Below are positions 9,527-18,732 of a DNA stretch of 64,000 bases, one piece after another; the first letter of the stretch is position 1, and each line of letters starts with the position of its first letter. The stretch is from Bordetella petrii. Lineage in GTDB: Bacteria > Pseudomonadota > Gammaproteobacteria > Burkholderiales > Burkholderiaceae_B. The notes beneath the pieces were generated by a model, which did not search any database, was not told where the DNA came from, and saw only the letters and a program-made list of their open reading frames with translations. The stretch is taken from positions 822,262-886,261 of the forward strand of contig NZ_JAFMZZ010000001.1 in NCBI RefSeq assembly GCF_017356245.1, given 5' to 3'. The position numbers and the translations under genes are program-made.

Positions 9527-9553
9527 TTAACGGCAAGCGGGCGCGAGAATTTA
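9527..9553 (-). promoter_or_regulatory. Candidate sigma-28 (FliA) promoter for flgKL
   Basis: On the minus strand the sequence reads TAAATTCT, 11 bases, then GCCGTTAA. The enterobacterial sigma-28 consensus is TAAAGTTT-N11-GCCGATAA, so the match is 6 of 8 and 7 of 8 with the exact spacer. It overlaps the last codon of flgJ and points at flgK, a class of gene usually given its own late promoter. Confidence 0.65.
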
Positions 9554-10492
9554 GCGTGCACGGGAAAAATCCATGCCGCCCGCCTCGCGCAGCTGGCCCA
9601 TGACGGCGATCAGCTTGTCGGCATAGGCCGGGTCGGTGGCGTAGCCGGCCGCCTGGATGCGGCGCGCCGCGTCGATTTCGTCGCGGGCCCGCAGTACCGG
9701 CTCGTAGCGCGGGTTGTCGCCGATCAGGCGGGCGTAGTCGGCGAACGACTCCTCGTACGACCCGTAGGCGCGGAACGGCTGCACCACCTTGCGCGCCACG
9801 CCGTCTTCGTACTCGGTGGTCAATACGTTCACCACCTTGCCGTTCCAGCTCGATCCGGCCTTGATGCCGAACAGGTTGTAACTGGTGCTGCCGTTGTCGT
9901 ACTTCAGCTCGCGCCGGCCCCAGCCCGATTCCAGCGCGGCCTGGCCCAGGATCAGGCGCGCCGGCACGCCGGTCTGGCGGGCGGCCTCCTGCGCGGGCCC
10001 GGCCATGCGCGACACGAAATCCACCACGTGGGCGGGCGCCCCTTCGGCCGTGGCCAGCGCCCGGTCGCTCGCCCGGTTGTTGCGCAATACGTCCAGCAGC
10101 GCCGTCACCTGGCGCGGCGCGGCGGAATTCTGCAGCGCTCCATCCAGGGCGGCGTCGGCCACCCCCGCCGGCCGGCCCTGCTGCATCTGCCGCAGCATCG
10201 CCTGCGCCAGGCCCACCCCGGGCCGGGACAGTTGCAGCGCCAGCTGCTCGTCGGCCATCGACTGCATCATCTGCGACTGCTGCGAGTCGAACAGCCCGCT
10301 TTTGAGCGTGGCCTCGCGCATGCGCTTGAGCATCATCTGCAGGAACAGCGCCTCGACCTGGGTGGCCACCTGCTTCTGCGCCGCGGCATCGCCCGGCTTG
10401 GCCTGGACGCCGCGCTTCAGGTCGGCCAGGCGGCCCAGGTCGAACACCGATTGCTGGGCGTCCGGCCGCGGCGTGTAGCTGACGAAAGCCAT
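9551..10492 (-). CDS. flgJ: Rod assembly protein and peptidoglycan hydrolase FlgJ
   Basis: FlgJ caps the growing rod and cuts the cell wall so the rod can pass. The 313-residue product has the N-terminal rod-capping domain (about residues 35-100, with VEALFLQMMLKRMREAT and LFDSQQSQMMQSMADEQLA) and a C-terminal glucosaminidase domain (about 155-310, with ARLILGQAALESGWGRRE and NLFGIKAG). The two-domain form is typical of beta- and gammaproteobacteria. It starts eight bases after flgI ends. Confidence 0.96.
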   Translation of the reverse strand: MAFVSYTPRPDAQQSVFDLGRLADLKRGVQAKPGDAAAQKQVATQVEALFLQMMLKRMREATLKSGLFDSQQSQMMQSMADEQLALQLSRPGVGLAQAMLRQMQQGRPAGVADAALDGALQNSAAPRQVTALLDVLRNNRASDRALATAEGAPAHVVDFVSRMAGPAQEAARQTGVPARLILGQAALESGWGRRELKYDNGSTSYNLFGIKAGSSWNGKVVNVLTTEYEDGVARKVVQPFRAYGSYEESFADYARLIGDNPRYEPVLRARDEIDAARRIQAAGYATDPAYADKLIAVMGQLREAGGMDFSRAR

Positions 10493-10499
10493 GGCGTTC

Positions 10500-11633
10500 C
10501 TAGATGATCTCGAGATCGGCGCGCAGCGCGCCGGCGGATTTCATGGCCTGCAAAATGGCCAGCAAGTCCTGCGGCGTGGCGCCCAGCGCATTCAGCGCCT
10601 TGACCACATCGGCCAGGTTGGCGCTGGTGCGCACCCGGTGCAGCGCGCCGTCTTCCTGGCGCACTTCGATCTGCGTATTCGGCACCACCACGGTCTGGCC
10701 GCCGCCGAACGGCGTGTCGGGCTGCGACACCTGCGCCTGCCGGTTGATGATGACCGACAGGTTGCCGTGGGCCACGGCGGCCTCGTCGATCATGACAGTC
10801 TGGTTCATGACCACCGAGCCGGTGCGCGCGTTGATAATGACTTTGGCGGTGGCCGGCGCGCGCCGCACCTGCAGGTTCTCGACGCGGGCCAGGAAGGCCG
10901 CCTGGTCGGCGGCGCTGACCGGCCCGCGCACCTGCACCACCCGGCCGTCCACCGCCTGCGCGGTGCCGGCGCCGAACTGTCGGTTCAACGCGGCCACCAC
11001 ATTCTGGGTCGTGCCGAAGTCGGTCACGTCCAGCTCCAGATAGATCATGCCGTCGTGCGCGAACGAGGTCGGCACGCCGCGCTCGACGATGGCGCCGGCA
11101 TTGATGCGGCCGCCGTTGAGCTGGTTGATCTGCACGCTGGAGCCGCCCGCCGACGCGCCGGCCCCGCCCACCAGGATATTGCCCTGGGCGATGGCATATA
11201 CCTGGCTGTCGGCGCCCTTGAGCGGCGTCATCAGCAGGGTGCCGCCGCGCAGGCTCTTGGCATTGCCCATCGACGACACCACCACGTCCAGCCGCTGCCC
11301 CGGCCGGGCAAAAGCCGGCAGCGTGGCCGTCACCATGACGGCGGCCACGTTCTTGAGCTGCATATTGCTGCCGGGCGGCACGGTAATGCCCAGCTGCGAC
11401 AGCATGTTGGTCAGGCTCTGCTGGGTGAACGGCGTCTGCCGCACCTGGTCGCCGCTGCCGTCCAGGCCCACCACCAGGCCGTAGCCGATCAGGGGGTTGC
11501 CGCGCACGCCCTGGATGGATGCCAGGTCCTTGATCCGCTCGGCCCGCGCGGGCCCGGCCAATACCAGCAGCGCCGCCGCCAGCACGAGGCCGGCCCGGCG
11601 CAGCAGAACAGAAAACAAAGGCGTAGGCGTCAT
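10500..11633 (-). CDS. flgI: Flagellar P-ring protein FlgI
   Basis: FlgI forms the periplasmic ring in the peptidoglycan layer. The 377-residue product has a cleavable signal peptide (hydrophobic stretch to about residue 29, ending in GPARA) followed by [26 protein letters not shown], the family hallmark. The C-terminus ([30 protein letters not shown]) is also typical. It lies between flgH and flgJ with only a few bases on either side, as expected for one operon. Confidence 0.97.
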   Translation of the reverse strand: MTPTPLFSVLLRRAGLVLAAALLVLAGPARAERIKDLASIQGVRGNPLIGYGLVVGLDGSGDQVRQTPFTQQSLTNMLSQLGITVPPGSNMQLKNVAAVMVTATLPAFARPGQRLDVVVSSMGNAKSLRGGTLLMTPLKGADSQVYAIAQGNILVGGAGASAGGSSVQINQLNGGRINAGAIVERGVPTSFAHDGMIYLELDVTDFGTTQNVVAALNRQFGAGTAQAVDGRVVQVRGPVSAADQAAFLARVENLQVRRAPATAKVIINARTGSVVMNQTVMIDEAAVAHGNLSVIINRQAQVSQPDTPFGGGQTVVVPNTQIEVRQEDGALHRVRTSANLADVVKALNALGATPQDLLAILQAMKSAGALRADLEII

Positions 11634-11635
11634 GG

Positions 11636-12325
11636 TCAGAATGGCGAGGCAATCAGGAAAAAGCGCTGCAGCCAGCCCATGGTCTGCACTTCATCCATGA
11701 CGCCCTTGCTGCGGTATTCGATGCGGGCGTCGGCAACCTGGGTCGACGACACCGAGTTCGCGCCGGTGATCGAGCGCGGATCGACCACGCCCGAGAAGCG
11801 CACGTACTCGCTGCCGCGGTTGATGGCGATCTGCTTCTCGCCGGCCACTTGCAGGTTGCCGTTGGGCAGCACGCCGATCACCGTGGTGGTGATGGTGCCG
11901 GTAAAGGTATTGTTGGCGCTGGAATCGCCCTTGCCCGAGGCCTTGTTGGAGCCCGACGCGTCGGTGTCCAGCTTGGCGTTGGCCCAGCTGTCCATGAAGC
12001 CCGGCGAGGCCGCGATGCCCAGGCCGACGCTGCCGCTGCGGTCGGTATTGGTGGCCACGTTCTTGGCGGCATTGGTGCGCTCGTTCAGCACGATGGTGAC
12101 GATGTCGCCCACGTTGCGCGGCCGGCGGTCTTCGAACAACGGGTAATTGCCGTACACGCGCGGCTGATAGATCGAGCCATTGGGCTGCGCCGCCGGCATG
12201 GGCGGCGACGGCGGCGCGGCCGTCATCGGGCCGGTCACAATGGGCTCGGGCGGGATCATGGCGCAGCCGGCCGCGGCCAGCGCGAGCACCGCCGCGAACA
12301 GCAGGCGCAGCACAGTCATCGGCAT
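11636..12325 (-). CDS. flgH: Flagellar L-ring lipoprotein FlgH
   Basis: FlgH forms the outer-membrane bushing of the basal body. The N-terminus ends in a lipobox (LAAAGC, Cys at about residue 21), so the protein is probably lipidated and sorted to the outer membrane. The body contains the family motifs [21 protein letters not shown] and [10 protein letters not shown]. About 229 residues. The ATG at 12325 overlaps the flgG stop by one base (TGATG). A GTG at 12328 and an ATG at 12319 are alternative starts. Confidence 0.95.
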   Translation of the reverse strand: MPMTVLRLLFAAVLALAAAGCAMIPPEPIVTGPMTAAPPSPPMPAAQPNGSIYQPRVYGNYPLFEDRRPRNVGDIVTIVLNERTNAAKNVATNTDRSGSVGLGIAASPGFMDSWANAKLDTDASGSNKASGKGDSSANNTFTGTITTTVIGVLPNGNLQVAGEKQIAINRGSEYVRFSGVVDPRSITGANSVSSTQVADARIEYRSKGVMDEVQTMGWLQRFFLIASPF

Positions 12326-13110
12326 CACAGCTGCGTCAGGCGGGCCAGCATTTCATCCGAGGTCTTCACAGCCTTGCTGTTCATCTCGTACGCGCGCTGC
12401 GTGGTGATCATGTTGACCAGTTCCTCGGCCACATTGACGTTCGAGGTCTCGACGTACTGCTGCAGGATGGAACCCGCCCCGTCGATGCCGGGCTGCAGGA
12501 TATTCGCCGGGCCCGACGAATCCGTTTCCAGGTACAGGTTCTCGCCCACGCTCTGCAGGCCGGGCGGGTTGATGAACGTGGCCAGTTGCAGCTGGCCGAT
12601 TTGCACATTCAGGCCGGCCGCGCCGGGCTGGGTCACCGACACCGTGCCGTCCTTGCCTATCGTCAGCGACAGCGCGTTGTCGGGCACGTTGATGGGCGGC
12701 TGGACCACATAGCCGCCGGCGGTGGTCAGCTGGCCGTTCTGGTCCACCTGCAGCGTGCCGTCGCGCGTATACGCCTGGGTGCCGTCGGGCAGGTCGACCT
12801 GCAGAAAGCCCTTGCCGTCGATGGCAATGTCCAGCTCGCTGCCGGTGTTGTTCAGGTTGCCCTGCGTGAAGACCCGTTCGGTCGAGGCCACCCGCACCCC
12901 GGTGCCCAGCTGCAGGCCGGTGGGCAGCTGGTTGGCGTCGCCCACCTGGGCGCCGGGCTGGCGCAGGGTCTGGTACATCAGGTCCTGGAAGATGGCGCGG
13001 CCGCGCTTGAAGCCGTTGGTCTGGACGTTGGCCAGGTTGTTGGAAATCACGTCCATCGAAGTCTGCTGGCCTTCCAGACCGGTCTTGGCGATCCACAGCG
13101 AACGCATCAT
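12325..13110 (-). CDS. flgG: Distal rod protein FlgG
   Basis: FlgG builds the distal rod. The 261-residue product, the normal length, begins [36 protein letters not shown] in family-typical order, with the rod/hook signature [14 protein letters not shown]. It ends in the conserved C-terminal helix ([31 protein letters not shown]). A CAGGAG sits about ten bases before the start. The 54 bases before it contain a run of seven A residues (T on the coding strand) and nothing else recognisable. Confidence 0.97.
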   Translation of the reverse strand: MMRSLWIAKTGLEGQQTSMDVISNNLANVQTNGFKRGRAIFQDLMYQTLRQPGAQVGDANQLPTGLQLGTGVRVASTERVFTQGNLNNTGSELDIAIDGKGFLQVDLPDGTQAYTRDGTLQVDQNGQLTTAGGYVVQPPINVPDNALSLTIGKDGTVSVTQPGAAGLNVQIGQLQLATFINPPGLQSVGENLYLETDSSGPANILQPGIDGAGSILQQYVETSNVNVAEELVNMITTQRAYEMNSKAVKTSDEMLARLTQL

Positions 13111-13164
13111 GGTGAAAACTCCTGGCGAGAACCCGGCGCATGCCCGGCCCGCGCAAAAAAACGG

Positions 13165-13914
13165 TTAGTTCATCGACAGCAGGCCGTTGGCCCGCTCGGC
13201 GTTCTTGTCAGCCTCGCTGATCACCTGCATCTGCATCTCGAAACGGCGCGCGTTGTCGATCATGCCGACCATGGCCTTGATGGGGCTGGCGTTGCTGCTT
13301 TCCAGCACACCCGACATAAGGCGCAGCGCCGGGTCGGCCGGCAGGGGCAGGCCGCCGCCCTGCGCCATGCGGAACACGCCGTCGTCGCCGCGCACCAGCG
13401 CCGTATCGGGCGGGTTGACCATCTTCAGGCGGCCCAGGTTCAGGATATTGTTGGGCGGATCGCCCGCCCCCAGCGCCGTGATGGTGCCGTCGCTGGCGAT
13501 GGTCAGCGTGGCCAGCTCAGGCACGTCGATCGGCCCGTTCTGGTCAGACAGCACCGGCTGGCCCTGCGCGGTCTGCAGCAGGCCGTTCACGCCCACCTGC
13601 AGGTCGCCGGCGCGGGTGTAGGCCTCGCCCTGCGGCGTCTGGATCGCCAGCCAGCCCGGACCGGCCAGCGCCACGTCCAGCGCGCGGCCGGTGGTTTCCA
13701 TATTGCCCAGCTCGAAATTGCTGCCCGGCGTGGCCGTCACGGTGGACACGCGCGTGGGCAGCGATGTGCCGTCCAGCACCGGCACCGACCGGTACATCGC
13801 CAGCTGTTCGCGGAACCCCGGCGTGCTGACATTGGCCATGTTGTTGCTCAGCACGGCCTGGTGCTCGGCGGCGCGCGCCGCGCCGCCCATGGCGGTGTAG
13901 ATGATTCGATCCAT
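13165..13914 (-). CDS. flgF: Proximal rod protein FlgF
   Basis: FlgF is a proximal rod subunit. The 249-residue product begins MDRIIYTAMGGAARAAEHQ and carries LSNNMANVSTPGFREQL, the rod-protein signature. Its C-terminus (ASPIKAMVGMIDNARRFEMQMQVI) differs from the FlgG type in the way typical of FlgF. It lies between flgE and flgG in the standard order. Confidence 0.96.
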   Translation of the reverse strand: MDRIIYTAMGGAARAAEHQAVLSNNMANVSTPGFREQLAMYRSVPVLDGTSLPTRVSTVTATPGSNFELGNMETTGRALDVALAGPGWLAIQTPQGEAYTRAGDLQVGVNGLLQTAQGQPVLSDQNGPIDVPELATLTIASDGTITALGAGDPPNNILNLGRLKMVNPPDTALVRGDDGVFRMAQGGGLPLPADPALRLMSGVLESSNASPIKAMVGMIDNARRFEMQMQVISEADKNAERANGLLSMN

Positions 13915-13941
13915 GACTTATTCCCGTGCCGTACCTGCGCC

Positions 13942-15183
13942 TTAGCGCATGTTCATCAGCACCTGCATGACCTCGTCCTGGGTCTTGATGGTCTGCGCAT
14001 TGGCCTGGTAGGTGCGCTGGGCCACGATCATGTTGACCAGCTCTTTGCTCATGTCCACGTTCGAGGCCTCTACCGCCTGGCCGACCACGGTCGCCAGGCC
14101 GTTGGTGCCGGGCTGGCCCAGCGTGGCCTGGCCCGACGCGCCCGTCTCGGCCCAGGCATTGTTGCCGACCGGCTGCAGGCCTTGCACGTTGTTGAAATTG
14201 GCCAGCGCCAGGGTGCCGATGATGGCCGTCTCGCCGTTGGTGTAGTTGGCCTGCAGCGTGCCGTCCTTGTTGATGGACAGGCCCGAATATTCACCGCTGG
14301 AATAGCCGTTCTGCGTGATCTTGGGCGAGAAATCGCTGCCGTACTGGGTGACGCCGTCGTAGCTCATGGTGATCGCCAGCGGATCGGCCGGCGAAGTCGT
14401 GCCGCCCGGATCGGCGAACGACAGGCCCACCGTCGGCGGCGTGGTCGTCAGGCGGCCGGCCGCGTCGAAGGTCAGCTGCGTGGCGCCGCCCCAGTCGCCC
14501 GAAGTGGCATCCTGGGTGGTCGGCGCCATCGCTTCGCCGTCCAGCGTGTAGTACACGTCGTAGACGCTTTCGCCGGCCACCGCTTCGCGCTTGACGAAAT
14601 ACTGCGTCAACTGGTGCGCATTGCCCAGCGAGTCGTACACCGTGGTCGGCACCGAATCGGTATAGGTCGAGGCCAGCGTCGGGTCGAACAACGTGGCCGG
14701 GTCGATCGCGTCGGCGTTGGCGTTCAGGTTGGTCTGCAGGCTGGCCGCGCTGGTTTCCTGGGGCGCGATATTGCCTTGCGGCAGGCGCAAGTCCACCGGC
14801 GCCGAACCCACCGCGCCGGCCGCGTAGCCGGTCAGGCGGTAGCCCTGGGCATTGACCAGGTAGAAATCCTTGTCCACCAGGAACTCGCCGTTGCGCGAGT
14901 AGAACACGCCGCCGCTGGGGTCGGTCAGGCGGAAAAAGCCCTTGGGCCCGTCGATGGCGATATCGTATTCACCGCCGGTGACGGTGACGTTGCCCACCGA
15001 AAAGCGCTGGTTGATGGCGCTGACCTTCACGCCCAGGCCCACGCGCGAACTCGCGTACACGTCGGCGAACGACGCCGTGGCGGACTTGAAGCCCACCGTG
15101 CCCGAGTTGGCGATGTTGTTGCCGATGACGTCCAGGTTCTGCGCCGCGGCGTTCAGGCCGCTCAATCCTTGTCCGAAACCCAT
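13942..15183 (-). CDS. flgE: Flagellar hook protein FlgE
   Basis: FlgE polymerises into the hook. The 413-residue product starts MGFGQGLSGLNAAAQNLDVIGNNIANSGTVGFKS in pieces matching the family, followed by the hook-specific variable domain. It closes with VDMSKELVNMIVAQRTYQANAQTIKTQDEVMQ. Its length is close to that of enterobacterial FlgE (about 400). It is flanked by flgD and flgF. Confidence 0.97.
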   Translation of the reverse strand: MGFGQGLSGLNAAAQNLDVIGNNIANSGTVGFKSATASFADVYASSRVGLGVKVSAINQRFSVGNVTVTGGEYDIAIDGPKGFFRLTDPSGGVFYSRNGEFLVDKDFYLVNAQGYRLTGYAAGAVGSAPVDLRLPQGNIAPQETSAASLQTNLNANADAIDPATLFDPTLASTYTDSVPTTVYDSLGNAHQLTQYFVKREAVAGESVYDVYYTLDGEAMAPTTQDATSGDWGGATQLTFDAAGRLTTTPPTVGLSFADPGGTTSPADPLAITMSYDGVTQYGSDFSPKITQNGYSSGEYSGLSINKDGTLQANYTNGETAIIGTLALANFNNVQGLQPVGNNAWAETGASGQATLGQPGTNGLATVVGQAVEASNVDMSKELVNMIVAQRTYQANAQTIKTQDEVMQVLMNMR

Positions 15184-15233
15184 GTGTTATCTCGCTCGTG
15201 TGTGAGTGTCTAGTCGATTGCCGCCGCGTACCC

Positions 15234-15929
15234 TCAGGTACCCAGCACCTTGCGTACATCCAGCATGCTGATCTGGCCGGCCAGGCCCAGGTCCAGCCGC
15301 AGGCCGTCGGTGGAATACGACACGCTGTTGACCTTGCCGTAGGTCAGCGTCTCGGCCTGCACCTTCTTGCCGTCGGCGTCGGTGGCGCTGACGTTCACCG
15401 TGTACTTGCCGTCCACCAGCGCCTGCCCGCCATCGTTGGTACCGTCCCAGTCCAGCGTCAGCACCCCGGTATCCTGCGCGCCCAGTTCGAAGCTGCGCAC
15501 CACCGCGCCGGAAGCATCCAGAATCTTGACCGACACCTTGGCCGCATCGCCCTGCAGGTCGATGCCGAAAGGCGTGGCCACGCGCTTGGACGGATCGGCG
15601 GCGTCGGTGCCCAGCGAGATCTTCTCGCCGGGAATCAGCACGCCCTTGCCTATCATGGACACGGCGTTCATCGACTGCGACACGTCGATCTGCCCGCTGA
15701 TGGCCAGCAGGGTGTTCTTCAGGTTGGTGATACCTTCCACCGTCGAAATCTGCGCCAGCTGCGACGTCAGCTCGGCGTTTTCCATCGGGTTGAGCGGATC
15801 CTGGTTCTGCAACTGCGTCACCAGCAGCGTCAGGAAGCGGTCCTGCAGGCCCTGCGCGGTGCTGGCGCCCGCGCCGGTCTGCGCCAGCGCCAGTCCGGTA
15901 GGATCGGTATTGTTGTTGACCGTGGTCAT
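15234..15929 (-). CDS. flgD: Hook assembly scaffold protein FlgD
   Basis: FlgD is the hook cap needed for FlgE polymerisation. The 231-residue product has the conserved N-terminal segment FLTLLVTQLQNQDPLNPMENAE and then TSQLAQISTVEGI (about residues 32-65). An FlgD Ig-like domain follows, ending in a Tudor-like part with YGKVNSVSY. The gene lies between flgC and flgE. Confidence 0.96.
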   Translation of the reverse strand: MTTVNNNTDPTGLALAQTGAGASTAQGLQDRFLTLLVTQLQNQDPLNPMENAELTSQLAQISTVEGITNLKNTLLAISGQIDVSQSMNAVSMIGKGVLIPGEKISLGTDAADPSKRVATPFGIDLQGDAAKVSVKILDASGAVVRSFELGAQDTGVLTLDWDGTNDGGQALVDGKYTVNVSATDADGKKVQAETLTYGKVNSVSYSTDGLRLDLGLAGQISMLDVRKVLGT

Positions 15930-15950
15930 CCGGTGCTCCGTTCAGGGGGA

Positions 15951-16370
15951 TCAGGACTGACCGATGGTCAGCGTCTTCATCATCAATTGCTTGGCCGTGT
16001 TGAGCACTTCCACGTTGGCCTGGTACGAGCGCGAGGCCGCGATCATGTTCACGGTCTCGGCCACCGGATCCACGTTCGGCATCGTGACGTAGCCCTGCTG
16101 GTTGGCCAGCGGGTGCGACGGGTCGTAGACGAGCCTGGGCGGCGAGGGATCCTGCACCACCCCGGCCACCCGCACGCCGCCGATCTCGCGGCCGTAAGGC
16201 TGGCCGGCGGGCGGATTCACCTGGAACACCACCTGGCGCGCGCGGTAGGGCTGGCCGTCCGGGCCCACCGCGCTGTCGGCGTTGGCCAGGTTGCTGGCCG
16301 ATACGTTCATGCGCTGCGACTGGGCCTGCAGCGCCGAACCGGCGATATTGAAAATGCTGGTCAAAGACAT
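15951..16370 (-). CDS. flgC: Proximal rod protein FlgC
   Basis: FlgC is a proximal rod subunit. The 139-residue product contains [25 protein letters not shown] at the N-terminus and [29 protein letters not shown] at the C-terminus, both standard for FlgC, and has the normal length. It lies 16 bases after flgB. Confidence 0.97.
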   Translation of the reverse strand: MSLTSIFNIAGSALQAQSQRMNVSASNLANADSAVGPDGQPYRARQVVFQVNPPAGQPYGREIGGVRVAGVVQDPSPPRLVYDPSHPLANQQGYVTMPNVDPVAETVNMIAASRSYQANVEVLNTAKQLMMKTLTIGQS

Positions 16371-16386
16371 GGCGGAGTCCGTTGGG

Positions 16387-16794
16387 TTATTCCTGGATGG
16401 CCGACATCATCGAGCGGATGCGGCCCGACAGCATTTGCAGGCTGCTCTGGTAATGCAGCGTGTTGTCGGCGAACTGCACGCGCTCGGCATCCATGTCGAC
16501 GGTGTTGCCGTCGATGCTGGGCTGGTACGGCAGGCGGTACAGCAGCTCGGCCGGGTTGGGCGTCACGGCCTTGCCCGGTATGTGGCGCGCCGAGGTCAGT
16601 GTCAGGTTCGTATCGGGCAGGCGCATGCGCGTGTCCAGCGCGTTGCGCATGGCGGTCTGGAAATCGAAGTCGCGCGCCTTGTAGCTGGGCGTGTCGGCGT
16701 TGGCGATGTTCGAGGACAGCACTTCCTGCCGCTGGGCGCGCAGCGCGATCGCCTGTTGGTAGAAGCGGAAATCCTCGTTGAGCCTGTCTAGCAT
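16387..16794 (-). CDS. flgB: Proximal rod protein FlgB
   Basis: FlgB is the most proximal rod subunit and first gene of the flg operon. The 135-residue product starts [39 protein letters not shown] in family order, so the ATG at 16794 is preferred although the frame is open further upstream. An AGGA lies about nine bases before it. It is divergent from flgA, so the 178-base gap between them must hold the promoters of both. Confidence 0.95.
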   Translation of the reverse strand: MLDRLNEDFRFYQQAIALRAQRQEVLSSNIANADTPSYKARDFDFQTAMRNALDTRMRLPDTNLTLTSARHIPGKAVTPNPAELLYRLPYQPSIDGNTVDMDAERVQFADNTLHYQSSLQMLSGRIRSMMSAIQE

Positions 16795-16903
16795 CCTGGG
16801 AATGTCCTGCGGGAGGAGTAAAGGAACATGCGGGACCGCGGCGCGCCGCAATCCTTTTTTGCATGACGGCATCTTAGGGGCCGGGCGCGCGCCACAATCA
16901 GCC

Positions 16904-16919
16904 AAATAACCCGTTATTT
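16904..16919. promoter_or_regulatory. Candidate FlhDC-type site in the flgB/flgA divergent region
   Basis: The gap between the divergent flgB and flgA genes contains AAATAAC on the plus strand and, two bases later, CGTTATTT, which is AAATAACG on the other strand. The half-site described for enterobacterial FlhD4C2 ends in AAATA(A/G)CG. The facing arrangement and location suit a control site for both genes. It is a short match only, and the site preference in this genus is not known to me. Confidence 0.35.
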
Positions 16920-16972
16920 CCGAGTCAATTCGGGTCTTGGCCGTGCCCCCCCGCTTCTACAATGCCAGCATC

Positions 16973-17689
16973 ATGCAATCGCTATCGCGCGCCCTCCTGC
17001 AACTGGCCCTGCTGGGCACCGTGCTGCTGCCGGCGCCGCCGGCCCGGGCGGCCGCGCGCGCCGATGCCACGGCCGATGCGGCCGCCATCCGGCAGTCGGC
17101 CGAGGCCTTCCTGCGCGAGCAGCTCGCCGACCTGCCCGGCACGCTGTCGGTCACGCTCGATCCCATCGATACCTCCCGCACGGCGGCCTGCACCCAGCTG
17201 GCGCCCTTCCTGCCGTCGGCGCTGCGCCCTCGTCCGCGCATGACCGTCGGCGTGCGCTGCACCGCGCCGCAATCCTGGACCCTGTACCTGCAGGCCACCG
17301 TCAGCGTGCGGGGCCAGTATTACGTGGCCGCGCACATGATCCCCGCCGGACAGGCCATACAGGCCAGCGACCTGACCACCCGCGACGGCGACCTGGTGGC
17401 GCTGCCCCGCGGCGTGGTGGTCGATCCGGCGGCCATCGTCGGCATGCGGGCCCGCTACCGCATCGCCGCCGGGCAGGCCATCAAGGGCACGGCCCTGCGC
17501 AGCGCCCGGGCCGTCACGCGGGGCCAGCAGGTGCGGGTCACCGCGCGCGGGCCCGGCTTCGTGATCAGCAGCGAGGGCGAGGCGCTGGACGACGCCCCGC
17601 CGGGCGCACCCGTGCAGGTGCGCACGCCGTCGGGCCAGATCGTCAGCGGCATCGTGCGCAACGCCACCCTGGTCGAGGTCGTCCTGTAA
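16973..17689 (+). CDS. flgA: P-ring assembly chaperone FlgA
   Basis: FlgA is a periplasmic chaperone for P-ring formation. From the ATG at 16973 the product has 238 residues. A signal peptide ends near PARA at about residue 26, followed by the SAF-type C-terminal region: YYVAAHMIPAGQAIQASDLTTRDGD, then RGQQVRVTARGPGFVISSEGEAL and VRTPSGQIVSGIVRN. An in-frame TTG at 16937 would add 12 residues before the signal peptide and is less likely. It heads the flgA-flgM-flgN run. Confidence 0.94.
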   Translation: MQSLSRALLQLALLGTVLLPAPPARAAARADATADAAAIRQSAEAFLREQLADLPGTLSVTLDPIDTSRTAACTQLAPFLPSALRPRPRMTVGVRCTAPQSWTLYLQATVSVRGQYYVAAHMIPAGQAIQASDLTTRDGDLVALPRGVVVDPAAIVGMRARYRIAAGQAIKGTALRSARAVTRGQQVRVTARGPGFVISSEGEALDDAPPGAPVQVRTPSGQIVSGIVRNATLVEVVL

Positions 17690-17725
17690 TGTTACATATT
17701 GAAGACATTCACCCGGCGGGCCTGC

Positions 17726-17752
17726 TAAAGTTCGCCGCGCGGCGGCCGTTAC
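17726..17752 (+). promoter_or_regulatory. Candidate sigma-28 (FliA) promoter for flgM-flgN
   Basis: TAAAGTTC, 11 bases, then GCCGTTAC. Against TAAAGTTT-N11-GCCGATAA this is 7 of 8 and 6 of 8 with the exact spacer. It lies between flgA and flgM, which lets FlgM be made late under sigma-28 as well as from the flgA promoter, as in enterobacteria. Confidence 0.75.
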
Positions 17753-17813
17753 AAGGACCAGAGCCGGCCGCCCCTTGCAGCGCCTGCCGGCACAACGCCT
17801 TGCGGAGACTGCC

Positions 17814-18104
17814 TTGAAAATCACCCCTCCCTCTTCCCGGCCGATCGGCGCCCAGGCGCCTGGCGGGCGGGCCGACACCCCGGCCGGCGCGGCGCCGTCG
17901 GCCGCGGCGCCGGGCGGCGGCAGCGCGCAGGTGGCGCTCAGCCCCGCATCGCGCCAGCTGCTTGCCCTGCAGGACGGCGGCAGCGACATCAACGTCGAAC
18001 GCGTAGCCGCCATACGCGCCGCCATCGCTTCCGGGCAACTGCAGATCGACGCCGGCCGCATCGCCGACAGCCTGATCGCCAGCGCCCGGGACTTGCTCAA
18101 ATAG
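17814..18104 (+). CDS. flgM: Anti-sigma-28 factor FlgM
   Basis: FlgM binds FliA and holds back late genes until it is exported through the finished hook. The start is placed at TTG 17814, which gives MKITPPSSRPIG and has a GGAG six bases upstream. A TTG at 17775 has no such site. The 96-residue product has the disordered Ala/Pro-rich N-terminus and the sigma-binding C-terminal half (VALSPASRQLLAL, then NVERVAAIRAAIASGQLQID and ADSLI). It follows a sigma-28-type promoter. Confidence 0.92.
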   Translation: MKITPPSSRPIGAQAPGGRADTPAGAAPSAAAPGGGSAQVALSPASRQLLALQDGGSDINVERVAAIRAAIASGQLQIDAGRIADSLIASARDLLK

Positions 18105-18127
18105 ACTTCTCACGCACGGCCCGCTCC

Positions 18128-18604
18128 ATGGACATGCCCACTTCCCTGCTCGATTGCCTGGCACGCGAAAACACCCTGGTGCAGGAATTCTCCGCCGCGC
18201 TCGACACCGAAACCCATGTCCTGGTCGACCGCACCGCATTCCAGCAATTGCCGGAACTGTCGCGCCACAAAGAAACCCTGGCCCTGCAATTGGCCGCGCT
18301 CAGCGACCATCGCGATGCGCTGCTCGCACAGATGGGCCTGCCTGAAGGGCACGAAGGCACCGAGCATGCCGCCGCGCGCGACCCGCAACTGGCGCAGGCC
18401 TGGCGCACGCTGCTGGCCAACGCCGCCATCGCGCGCGAACGCAACGCCCGCAACAGCGCCCTGGTGGAAGTCAGCCTGCGCTATACGCAGCAGTCGCTGG
18501 ATGCCCTGCGCGAGCTGGGCGGCTTGGCCAGCGCCGGCACCTATGACGCCCAGGGCCGCGGACGCCGCGGCGCCTACGGCGGAAAGAACATCGTCGCCGC
18601 CTGA
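18128..18604 (+). CDS. flgN: Flagellar export chaperone FlgN
   Basis: FlgN is the cytoplasmic chaperone for FlgK and FlgL. The 158-residue product is largely helical, with LLDCLARENTLVQEFSAALDTET near the N-terminus and ARNSALVEVSLRYTQQSLDALRELGG near the C-terminus, the parts most conserved in the family. It directly follows flgM, its usual partner. Confidence 0.9.
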   Translation: MDMPTSLLDCLARENTLVQEFSAALDTETHVLVDRTAFQQLPELSRHKETLALQLAALSDHRDALLAQMGLPEGHEGTEHAAARDPQLAQAWRTLLANAAIARERNARNSALVEVSLRYTQQSLDALRELGGLASAGTYDAQGRGRRGAYGGKNIVAA

Positions 18605-18618
18605 GCCAGGACTCGGGT

Positions 18619-18711
18619 AGGTGTCTGACTCCCGCAGGGTGTCAGACACCGTGCTGCTGAGACAATCGCCGCACACTTCCGTGCCAGGCACCCTGCGCAG
18701 CCTGGCGCCCG
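18619..18711. repeat. Dispersed palindromic element, copy 2 (GTGTCnGACACC family)
   Basis: Between the convergent ends of flgN and flhF. A first hairpin (AGGTGTCTGACTCCC ... GGGTGTCAGACACC), a core with CTGAGACAATCGCCGCACACTTCC, and a degenerate second hairpin. The core closely resembles that of copy 3 at 43554. Confidence 0.82.
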
Positions 18712-18732
18712 GCCCTCGTTCCCCGCCGCCGT

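Noticed and set aside
12586..15213. An 875-codon plus-strand frame opposite flgE, flgF and flgG
   Set aside because: The opposite strand carries three genes with clear rod/hook signatures, and the frame has shadow composition.
16944..16954. C7 tract before flgA as a phase-variation switch
   Set aside because: It is short, and the likely ATG start is downstream of it, so a length change would not alter the frame.
16820..16960. Sigma-54 promoters for flgB or flgA
   Set aside because: I found no TGGCAC-N5-TTGCA-type match, and FlhDC-led systems normally use sigma-70 for early genes.
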